Part shown: piece after piece, positions 48,554-55,910 of the stretch
Numbering within the stretch: position 1 is the stretch's first letter
Layout of the letters: the number at the start of each line of letters is the position of its first letter
From: Pedobacter foliorum
Lineage (GTDB): Bacteria; Bacteroidota; Bacteroidia; Sphingobacteriales; Sphingobacteriaceae
DNA length: 64,000 nucleotides
Assembly (NCBI RefSeq): GCF_013266735.1
Contig: NZ_JABSNU010000014.1
Coordinates: forward strand, 1 to 64,000
Direction: 5' to 3'
Program-made: the position numbers and the translations under genes
The notes under the pieces: model-generated
Databases searched by the model: none
Seen by the model: only the letters and a program-made list of their open reading frames with translations
Told to the model about the DNA's origin: nothing

Positions 48554-51076
48554 CTACTTCAATTCCTTAACCGTCAAATTGTCAATGCTTGCTAGCGAAT
48601 CATAGGCCCTAACGCCAATCATGCCACTTGTATATTCCGTATCTGTTACCGCAAACAACGGCTTAGCCGACCCATTAAAGTATACTTTAATTTCGCTGCC
48701 TTTGGCTTCTATTTTAACCTTATACGATTTCCCAATCTCTAATTTCTCCTGCTGAGATGCGAGTGCTACCCATTTCTGATCGGATGATTTACCCAATTGT
48801 ATCACCCCGGTTTCGGCATCAATTCCTAAATAATAACCTTTGTACAGATCTGCACCCATAACCGCATCACTAACTCTAAAAACCAATCCTGCATTACCTT
48901 TCGAGTTTAACTGCACTGTAGCCTCATAACTCAAATCCTTAAACATAGTACTGCTTGCCATAGCCTTTGAGCCATGTATTCCATAACCCCACGAACCTTT
49001 GTTAGATGCAGCATGGATTGCTCCGTCTTTAATGAACCAGCTGCCTCCATACAATAACCAGTCTTTAACAGTCGCATTGTCAAAGTTCTCTTTAAACAAC
49101 TTACCTGCACTTTCAGAAGTACCAATTACGGGGAAATTACTTACCCTGATGTTCTCACTTCCAAAAGGAGTAAGGGTTATTTCTTCCGTTTGTTCTGTTG
49201 ATGCTACCGGGCTTCTTGGTACTTCAAAAGCATGCATTTTATTATAAGCCAAAGTCCACGAAGGTATTTTTTTAGCAGAAACCTTTAACTTAACAGGTGT
49301 AGTCGCTTGTATAAAAGGATTCTCAGGCATCGCGGCATTTTGCACTTTTATAGATTTCGCAAGGTCATTGCGATCTATCACCAATCCATAATTCCATGGA
49401 GAAGCCGACGATACCTCATAGTCAAAAAAGCCTTCTACAGGATGCTTTTTGCGGATGCTGTATTTCGCGTCCATTTGCAAGCCATAAACCAGCGGTCCAC
49501 GCTCTACAGTTACCGACTTATTCACCTGATCTGATACTTTTACCTCCATTGGGAAATTAAGCACAACCTCATCATTGGTGTTCCATGTTCTATTGATGGT
49601 ATAAACCTGACCAGTTTTAACACCTGATAATGATTTCCCATTAACAACTATTTGCGGGTTTTTACACCATTCCGGTATCCTTAGTTTTAAAGGAAAAGCG
49701 GCAGTTTTTGATAAACCTATTTTAATTCTGATGGCTTCTTCAAACGGATAATTAGTTGCCACATTTAGTTTAACGGGAACCGAGTCAGCTACAAAAGCAT
49801 TCACTTCAACCGGTGCATAAGCAATTACGGCCAAACCTTTATCAGGAGTTGCAACCCAGCTATTTTTCACAAAATAAGGCCATCCCATGTGCATGTTGTA
49901 CCTGCAACATCCCATACCCGAGTACGGACTCAACAGTAAGCCACCATCATAATCCTCGTCGAAACCGGAGTTACCATGTTTACATACAATCTGGTTTGGC
50001 TGCGTATAATATAAATGAGATTTAATGTCTCTGCTAAACTGTGCCGGGAGTGTGTTAAACGCAATTTTCTCTAGTCTATCCCCAATTTCAGCATCATGAA
50101 TTATTCTTGCTGTGGTTTCCAAACTTTGCATCCATTCAACAACAGTACACGTTTCAGTACCCTGAAATGAACTTCTGCCAGCCAAAAACTCAGTACCCGA
50201 AGCAATGCCCGATGACTGTCCATGGTCTCTCATTAAATTACCAATTCCTTTTTCGGTGGCATCCCTGTAAAACGGAGTATTGTTAAGTTGAGAGTAGATT
50301 GCCGGAAGTTTAAGCGCCTGACCAACACTCACACTATGTTTGGTGTGAAAATCATCACCATAATGATAAAACTGATTCTTCGTGTAGATATCAGCCCAAG
50401 GATAAGCTTGCGATTTTAACTTTTCTGCTAAGGTTAAAAGAGATTTTTCACCCGTTCTGTTGTACAACCACAACACCAATTCTATATTGTCGCCAGTTCT
50501 CGATTTGCTCCATTCAGTTAATGGTTTTTTATCCAGATTTTCTAGCTGATACTTAAAATATTTAGTAAAAAAACCAAGTACGCGCTCATCACCGGTAGCC
50601 TCATAATAGCTTTGTATAGCATACATCATTGGCATTCTTGGCCACCAATCGTTCATTTTTGCAGGGCCAAATGCTCCATTTGCCTGCTGATGATCTAATG
50701 TCCAGTTTATCCACTTCAGAGATTTTGCCTTCAAATCAGGATTATCCAATGTATAAGCCAGCACAATAAGTCCTTTTACATAATAAGGAACGCGTTCCCA
50801 ACCCTCGCCATTGCCACCTAACCAATCAGATTCAGCACCAAGGTTAGAAGCTTCCGGATAAAGCTCCTCAGCATGACCGGTTGCCCCATCTTTTTGCAAT
50901 TCCAGTTGTTTCAATAACCAGCCTTTCGCTTTTATACTACCAAGGGGAAGCTGAATATAGGTGTCCGCAGTTAGTGGTGCGCGGTTATACACATATGCTT
51001 TACCGGGACTATTTTGGGCAAAGAGCAATGAGGGAATCGAAGCAAATGCTAAGATTATTAATTTCTTAACGTTCAT
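48554..51076 (-). CDS. GH127 (DUF1680) family hydrolase with C-terminal 3-keto-disaccharide-hydrolase-like domain
   Basis: 840 residues with signal peptide (MNVKKLIILAFASIPSLLFAQ). I start at ATG 51076; the longer frame adds 11 unlikely residues. Residues about 30-580 show the GH127/beta-L-arabinofuranosidase-like (alpha/alpha)6 barrel: IKAKGWLLKQLELQKDGATGHAEEL, WLGGNGEGWERVPYYVKGLI, KHSVSVGQALKLPAIY, GTETCTVVEWMQS, then SGMGCCRYNMHMGWPYFVKNSW with the Cys pair characteristic of the zinc-thiolate catalytic site. Residues about 655-840 are a concanavalin-like DUF1080 domain (FKENFDNATVKDWLLYGGSWFIKDGAIHA..., KSYKVKIEAKGSEIKVYFNG). A probable L-arabinose or related furanosidase acting on plant glycans. 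It is divergent from the GH43-like gene. Confidence 0.85.
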   Translation of the reverse strand: MNVKKLIILAFASIPSLLFAQNSPGKAYVYNRAPLTADTYIQLPLGSIKAKGWLLKQLELQKDGATGHAEELYPEASNLGAESDWLGGNGEGWERVPYYVKGLIVLAYTLDNPDLKAKSLKWINWTLDHQQANGAFGPAKMNDWWPRMPMMYAIQSYYEATGDERVLGFFTKYFKYQLENLDKKPLTEWSKSRTGDNIELVLWLYNRTGEKSLLTLAEKLKSQAYPWADIYTKNQFYHYGDDFHTKHSVSVGQALKLPAIYSQLNNTPFYRDATEKGIGNLMRDHGQSSGIASGTEFLAGRSSFQGTETCTVVEWMQSLETTARIIHDAEIGDRLEKIAFNTLPAQFSRDIKSHLYYTQPNQIVCKHGNSGFDEDYDGGLLLSPYSGMGCCRYNMHMGWPYFVKNSWVATPDKGLAVIAYAPVEVNAFVADSVPVKLNVATNYPFEEAIRIKIGLSKTAAFPLKLRIPEWCKNPQIVVNGKSLSGVKTGQVYTINRTWNTNDEVVLNFPMEVKVSDQVNKSVTVERGPLVYGLQMDAKYSIRKKHPVEGFFDYEVSSASPWNYGLVIDRNDLAKSIKVQNAAMPENPFIQATTPVKLKVSAKKIPSWTLAYNKMHAFEVPRSPVASTEQTEEITLTPFGSENIRVSNFPVIGTSESAGKLFKENFDNATVKDWLLYGGSWFIKDGAIHAASNKGSWGYGIHGSKAMASSTMFKDLSYEATVQLNSKGNAGLVFRVSDAVMGADLYKGYYLGIDAETGVIQLGKSSDQKWVALASQQEKLEIGKSYKVKIEAKGSEIKVYFNGSAKPLFAVTDTEYTSGMIGVRAYDSLASIDNLTVKELK

Positions 51077-51294
51077 ATTTATAAATGGCTTTGTGTGTTT
51101 AAAGAACAAGTTTATTATAAAATAATAACTGTTTCAGCTCTTATTGATAAATTGATACAATCTGAAGAATTTTTGAAACAAATGGTCGAGGATTATCTAC
51201 GAATGTTAATATCACTTAATGAATGGATAAGAAACAAATAAAGTGCATCTCAGAATGCGCTTTATTTGTTGTTGAATTTAGCATATCTCTTGAA

Positions 51295-52956
51295 ATGAAA
51301 AAGTACCTATTTATTAAGCTTGCCCTTTGCGCTTTCTTTTTTGCACCCTATAACCTTATCGCTCAAATCACCGAAAGGCCTCGTCCCGAAGAGTGGAAAC
51401 AGCTGGTAGAGGGAGCACGCTTTAAAGATCGTATATTACCTATGCCAGAAGGAAAGTTAAGTAGCGATACCTGGGGTGCTAAAAATGTATTGCCAAGGTA
51501 TGTAGATAATGGTATTGAAGATAGAATAAGGTCTTATTGGGGAGGAAAGATCCTTCTAGGAGATGATAAGTTGTATCACCTTTACGTATGTGGTTGGCTC
51601 GAAAGTTCTCCAAAAGGTCATGCAGAGTGGCCTAATTCTATTGTTTACCATACAGTAAGCAATAATTCAATTGGTCCATTTGTTATCAAAGATACCATAG
51701 GTCACGGACATAATCCCGAAGGGTTTCGCCTTAAAGATGGCCGATATGTAATTTATATTATTGATGGCTACTATATTTCGAATAGTTTAAATGGCCCATG
51801 GGAGTTAAAGAAGTTTGATTTTGAAAACAGAGATCGTCCAATCATAGAAGGATTATCTAATTTAACCTTTGCCCAAAGGGAAGATGGTTCTTATTTGATG
51901 GTGTGCAGAGGTGGAGGAGCATGGATCAGCAAAACAGGTATTTCATCTTACAATCAAATTACCGACAGGAGGGTGTATCCGAATGTAAAGGGCGAATTCG
52001 AAGATCCTGTTGTCTGGCGCGACAACATTCAATATCATCTAATCGTTAACGATTGGCTTGGTAGAATTGCCTTTTACCAACGTTCAAAGGATGGCATAAA
52101 CTGGGTTACCGATCCCGGAGAGGCTTACACACCGGGTGTTGCAGTACATGAAGACGGACGAGTGGAAGACTGGTATAAATTTGAAAGGATTAAAATCTTT
52201 CAAGATAAGTTCGGAAGAGCGATTCAGGCGAACTTTGCCGTAATTGATACGTCAAAAGCGGATGATGGACCAAATGATCGCCACAGTTCAAAAAATATAA
52301 GTGTTCCATTGAACCCGGGAGTTTTATTAACCATGCTTAATAAGGAGCTGCCAACTGCAAAAACCAAGGTGATCCGGGTTAAAATTACAGCAGAAAATGG
52401 ATTTAACCCGCAAACAGATATCGACATTAAATCCTTGCGTTTCGGAGCATCATCGGAAGTTAATTTTGGTAGAGGCAGTAAGGTTCTAAGTGTTGAGAAA
52501 TCAAATAAGGATTTAATAGTAAACTTTGATGCGAAGGGTAATGGAATAACAAAAGACGAATTTGCACCAAAACTAATCGGCAAGTATTCTTCAGGTAAAT
52601 TACTTTATGGATACACTCGCGTACCATGGTTAAACTACAATGAGGCAATTCTTTCGGCACGCAAACCAATATTCAGTGCTGCTAATAACAAAACGGCTTT
52701 AAAAATACCAGTAGAGAACTTTGGTCAGGTTGCATCAAAACAAAGTTCTTTAACAGTTACTTGCCTTATTGGTAATGAGCAAAAAAGTTTAGGCAGTGTA
52801 GGGGTTCCGGTATTGCAGCCGTACGGTAAAACTGATGTTAGTTTACTTACTGATCATACCTTTGAAAAAGGAAAAGAGTATGCGTTTTCTGTAACAGTAA
52901 GCACCAATAACACAAAAGTTTCGCTGTTCGAGTTTAAAGCAATCCCATTTAAATAG
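51295..52956 (+). CDS. Exported glycoside hydrolase-like five-bladed propeller protein (GH43-like)
   Basis: About 553 residues. I start at ATG 51295, which begins a proper signal peptide (MKKYLFIKLALCAFFFAPYNLIAQ). Residues about 60-370 read as a five-bladed beta-propeller of the GH43/62/117 class: WPNSIVYHTVSNNSIGPFVIKDT, GHGHNPEGFRLKDGRYVIYIIDGYYISNSLNGPWE, SNLTFAQREDGSYLMVCRG, GEFEDPVVWRDNIQYHLIVND, with acidic residues at propeller-typical places. The C-terminal part (about 385-550) is one or two beta-sandwich domains. Family membership is not secure, and the catalytic triad cannot be placed with confidence. It faces the GH127 gene across a 218-bp divergent region and may work on the same substrate. 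Confidence 0.72.
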   Translation: MKKYLFIKLALCAFFFAPYNLIAQITERPRPEEWKQLVEGARFKDRILPMPEGKLSSDTWGAKNVLPRYVDNGIEDRIRSYWGGKILLGDDKLYHLYVCGWLESSPKGHAEWPNSIVYHTVSNNSIGPFVIKDTIGHGHNPEGFRLKDGRYVIYIIDGYYISNSLNGPWELKKFDFENRDRPIIEGLSNLTFAQREDGSYLMVCRGGGAWISKTGISSYNQITDRRVYPNVKGEFEDPVVWRDNIQYHLIVNDWLGRIAFYQRSKDGINWVTDPGEAYTPGVAVHEDGRVEDWYKFERIKIFQDKFGRAIQANFAVIDTSKADDGPNDRHSSKNISVPLNPGVLLTMLNKELPTAKTKVIRVKITAENGFNPQTDIDIKSLRFGASSEVNFGRGSKVLSVEKSNKDLIVNFDAKGNGITKDEFAPKLIGKYSSGKLLYGYTRVPWLNYNEAILSARKPIFSAANNKTALKIPVENFGQVASKQSSLTVTCLIGNEQKSLGSVGVPVLQPYGKTDVSLLTDHTFEKGKEYAFSVTVSTNNTKVSLFEFKAIPFK

Positions 52957-53016
52957 TTTCTAGAAGTGTCTTCCAGTGGCTTTTAAGCCACTAATTTCAA
53001 ATAGTTTGTGAATTAA

Positions 53017-53047
53017 TTTGGAAATGTAAATACTATATTTACATTTG
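53017..53047 (+). promoter_or_regulatory. Promoter of the ABC transporter-GntR operon
   Basis: TTTG (53017-53020), exactly 19 nt, then TACATTTG (53040-53047): a full match to the Bacteroidota promoter pattern. Transcription should start near 53053, inside the palindrome that follows. Confidence 0.8.
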
Positions 53048-53074
53048 TACTGTACTACATATGTATTACAGTAC
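53047..53074. promoter_or_regulatory. 28-bp palindromic operator on the ABC-GntR promoter
   Basis: GTACTGTA-C-TACATATGTA-T-TACAGTAC: the two halves are complementary except at one position per side. It begins on the last base of the -7 box and covers the likely start of transcription, 19 bp before the ABC gene. The operon encodes a GntR regulator of the YtrA kind, the natural candidate to bind here and repress its own operon. Confidence 0.75.
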
Positions 53075-53092
53075 TACTTCACTCACAATACT

Positions 53093-53923
53093 ATGATCGA
53101 ATTAACAAACCTTAGTTTCGGATACAGAAAAAAAGCACTGCTGTTTTGGAATCTGAACCTTAATCTGGAGACCGGCCATATCTACGGCCTGTTGGGGAAA
53201 AACGGAGCAGGCAAATCAACTTTACTTAAAAATATTGCAGGGCTGGTATTCCCAACTGAGGGTACTTGCAAAGTAAATGGCCTTAATGCGGCCAAGCGAC
53301 TGCCTTCTTTTTTACAGGAATTATTTTTTATACCGGAGGAGATGGAGTTGCCTTCACTTTCGGCCAATGGGTTCGTTCGTCGTACCTCTCACTTTTATCC
53401 AAAATTTGATCATGCACAATTCTATAAAGTACTGGCCGAGTTTGATGTTAGTCCCGATGTTAATTTAAATCAGCTGTCCTTTGGTCAGCAGAAAAAGGTA
53501 ATGATCACCTTTGGTTTGGCCACCAATACCTCATTACTGATAATGGATGAGCCTACAAACGGGCTCGATATTCCTTCAAAAGTTCAGTTCCGAAGAATCA
53601 TGGCATCTTCACTTACCGATGAGCGCTGTATGATTATATCTACCCATCAGGTAAGAGATCTCGATAGTTTGATAGATACCTTACTTGTCCTCCATAGAAA
53701 AGAAATTGTACTGAATAAGAGCCTAGATGATATTGGCGACCGCTTACTTTTCAGTAACTCAAGTAATGCCAATAAGGAGGGCATATTGTATAAAGCGCAA
53801 AACTCCATTGGTAACAATACCATTAGCATCAACAATCAACAACAGAACAATAAGGTTGATATGGAGCTACTCTTTAATGCGATAATTGATGATCACACTG
53901 CTGTAATTGAGTCTTTAAAATAA
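53093..53923 (+). CDS. ABC transporter ATP-binding protein
   Basis: 276 residues starting at ATG 53093 (MIELTNLSFGYRKKALLFWNL). The longer frame starts at 53045, inside the operator. ATPase motifs: Walker A GLLGKNGAGKSTLLKN, signature QLSFGQQKKV, Walker B LLIMDEPTNGLD, switch His in MIISTHQVRDL. The extended C-terminus (about 205-276) resembles subunits of YtrB/BcrA-type exporters. With the membrane protein and the YtrA-like repressor encoded next, it forms a small cell-envelope-stress or peptide-export type system; the substrate is unknown. It ends 8 bp before the permease gene. Confidence 0.92.
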   Translation: MIELTNLSFGYRKKALLFWNLNLNLETGHIYGLLGKNGAGKSTLLKNIAGLVFPTEGTCKVNGLNAAKRLPSFLQELFFIPEEMELPSLSANGFVRRTSHFYPKFDHAQFYKVLAEFDVSPDVNLNQLSFGQQKKVMITFGLATNTSLLIMDEPTNGLDIPSKVQFRRIMASSLTDERCMIISTHQVRDLDSLIDTLLVLHRKEIVLNKSLDDIGDRLLFSNSSNANKEGILYKAQNSIGNNTISINNQQQNNKVDMELLFNAIIDDHTAVIESLK

Positions 53924-53931
53924 CCGCTATC

Positions 53932-54711
53932 ATGAACGAAACTTTCAACCTTACCCGCTTTCTTAACCTGTTCAAAAAACACACCGCCGAACAGTATAAA
54001 ACATATTTAATATCAACCGGTGTATTAATTGGGGTATTAATATTAATTCTTGGTTTTATAAGTTATAGTACCAAGGGGCATATGGGGGCTGTTGTACAGG
54101 CGGCTATGTTTGTGAATTTTCTGTTTTTTTCGGGTACTATTTTTACCAGCCTGATCTTTACCGATCTGGGCGACAGAAAGAAATCCATATCTACCTTAGC
54201 ACTGCCCGCTTCTCATTTCGAAAAATATCTTGTGGCCTGGATTTACTCTTATGTGATATTTCAGCTGGTCTTTTTAGGCTGTTTTTATGCTATCGATTAC
54301 CTGATAATCACGATTTCGAATGCAAACGCTCAAGAAAAAATGGAGCTTATCAATGTATTTTCTTCCGATAGAAAGGTCTGGGTATCATTTTTAGTCTTCG
54401 CTATTTTACATTCCATCTGTTTTTTTGGAGCTGTATTTTTTCAGAAGCTTCATTTTATAAAAACGGTATTCTGCTTTTTGGTTTTTATCACGGTGTTGTG
54501 TTTGCTTAATCCGGTTTTACTCCATTCCATATTTCAAGAAGAGGTTAATGATGGTATCCCCTTTAACATGGTCGGTCTTATCATCAATAAAGAGAATATA
54601 TATATTGAGCCCACCAAAACAAGTTATATTATTGCAGCAACAATAGCCATTCTGATTTCGGTTATCCTTTGGATAAGTACCTATTTCAGACTAAAAGAAA
54701 AAGAAGTGTAA
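53932..54711 (+). CDS. ABC transporter membrane subunit
   Basis: A 259-residue protein with about six hydrophobic helices (about 23-45, 52-75, 95-120, 145-168, 175-195, 230-250), the topology of an ABC-2-type permease. Motif FTDLGDRKKSISTLALPASHFEKYLVAWIYSYVIFQ, between helices 2 and 3, is typical of the membrane subunit in Bacteroidota ABC/YtrA operons. No enzyme motifs. It is one base from the GntR gene and is presumably the partner of the ATPase upstream. Confidence 0.85.
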   Translation: MNETFNLTRFLNLFKKHTAEQYKTYLISTGVLIGVLILILGFISYSTKGHMGAVVQAAMFVNFLFFSGTIFTSLIFTDLGDRKKSISTLALPASHFEKYLVAWIYSYVIFQLVFLGCFYAIDYLIITISNANAQEKMELINVFSSDRKVWVSFLVFAILHSICFFGAVFFQKLHFIKTVFCFLVFITVLCLLNPVLLHSIFQEEVNDGIPFNMVGLIINKENIYIEPTKTSYIIAATIAILISVILWISTYFRLKEKEV

Positions 54712-54712
54712 G

Positions 54713-55090
54713 ATGGAATTTAGAGAGAATGAAGCGATATACATGCAGATTGCAGGTTATGTAACTGAAAATATCATGTTGGAGAAATGGTTGCCCGAGC
54801 AAAAACTGCCCTCAGTACGTGAATTGGCCGCCGATCTGCAAGTTAACCCCCTTACCGTGGTAAGAGCATACGAGTTTTTGCAAAGTAAAGAGGTGATTGC
54901 CAACAAGCGGGGGATAGGTTTTTTTATCGCGCCAGATGCGGTATTGAAAGTAAAAAACTACAGCAAAGAGCGTTTTCTGGGGCAGGAACTTCCGGAGTTA
55001 TTTAAAAGCATGTATCTGCTAGGCATTAGCGTAGAAGATATTGCAGAGCGATTTGAGATTTTTAAAGCACAAAACTACCAAACTAAATAA
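54713..55090 (+). CDS. GntR-family transcriptional regulator, YtrA subfamily
   Basis: 125 residues. Residues about 8-70 are a GntR winged helix (IYMQIAGYVTENIMLEKWLPEQKLPSVRELAADLQVNPLTVVRAYEFLQSKEVIANKRGIGFFI). A short C-terminal helical pair (FLGQELPELFKSMYLLGISVEDIAERFEIF) is of YtrA type, too small to bind a metabolite by a separate domain. In known cases, YtrA regulators repress an ABC-transporter operon containing their own gene. The palindrome at 53047-53074 is the probable operator. The last gene follows after three bases. Confidence 0.92.
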   Translation: MEFRENEAIYMQIAGYVTENIMLEKWLPEQKLPSVRELAADLQVNPLTVVRAYEFLQSKEVIANKRGIGFFIAPDAVLKVKNYSKERFLGQELPELFKSMYLLGISVEDIAERFEIFKAQNYQTK

Positions 55091-55093
55091 ATT

Positions 55094-55819
55094 ATGAAAA
55101 CCAGCACAATGTTTATAATAGCAGCAGTGGTTGCCACATTTATTGGCCTTACAGCCTACAATTTTAGCCTTAAGGCATCCTTTTTAAAGGGGGATTATAA
55201 AAATCCGTATTATGGTTTAACGTTTAACGAGGTTAAAGATGTTAACGAAGTAGAACTACTGTCGGCCAATAGAATTACCATCCGCATCCAGCAGGGTAAA
55301 ACTGCAGGGCTATGGCTAAGAGACAGACTTAAAGGAAATTTGGTGTGGACAAAGAACGGGAACACCATAAAAATTGACCTGACTAAAGAAGCAAAAGACA
55401 ACGGTTTTCAGATATGGGACAATGAGTTGATTTTAATTATGCCAAATACGGTTAAGCTAACCAGTCGCGCTTACCATAAGGATAAAGAAGAAGAAAAAAG
55501 AGCAAACACATCCGGTAGCATTAATATTTCAGGTTTCCAGCAAGATTCTATGCAACTTGATCTGGGAAAATACACCAGAACATTTTTAGATAAATTGAAA
55601 GTAGACAAACTAAATGCACTGATTGGTAATAAGGAACAAGGCAATACCAGTTTGGTACTCTCATCGGCAAATCAAATCAATACGGCTGCTTTTGATATTC
55701 CCGGCTCAGGTAGTCTTGATTTAATGGACCCAAATATCACCAAAACACATTATACCATTTCAGATCAGGCAACGGTTTCTTTAAACGGTAAAGCGTTACA
55801 AGCTATTAAAGTCGACTAA
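55094..55819 (+). CDS. Membrane-anchored beta-rich protein, possibly GIN/DUF2807-like
   Basis: A 241-residue protein with one N-terminal hydrophobic segment (TMFIIAAVVATFIGLTAYNF), then a beta-helix-like chain (VNEVELLSANRITIRIQQGKTAGLWLRDRLKGNLVWTKNGNTIKIDLT, INISGFQQDSMQLDLGKYTRTFLDKLKVDKLNALI, SGSLDLMDPNITKTHYTISDQATVSLNGKALQAIKVD). The repeated short strand pattern and the L.V..L...I run resemble GIN-domain adhesin-head proteins, but I am not certain. As the fourth gene of the ABC/GntR operon it may be the surface component or substrate partner of the transporter. Confidence 0.55.
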   Translation: MKTSTMFIIAAVVATFIGLTAYNFSLKASFLKGDYKNPYYGLTFNEVKDVNEVELLSANRITIRIQQGKTAGLWLRDRLKGNLVWTKNGNTIKIDLTKEAKDNGFQIWDNELILIMPNTVKLTSRAYHKDKEEEKRANTSGSINISGFQQDSMQLDLGKYTRTFLDKLKVDKLNALIGNKEQGNTSLVLSSANQINTAAFDIPGSGSLDLMDPNITKTHYTISDQATVSLNGKALQAIKVD

Positions 55820-55910
55820 GTTTTTATGAAATAAGAATATTACCTGAATCCGGAAATCATTTGATCATATTTTCTGATAATTTAATAAATTAACAGAAAA
55901 TATTTTCAGT

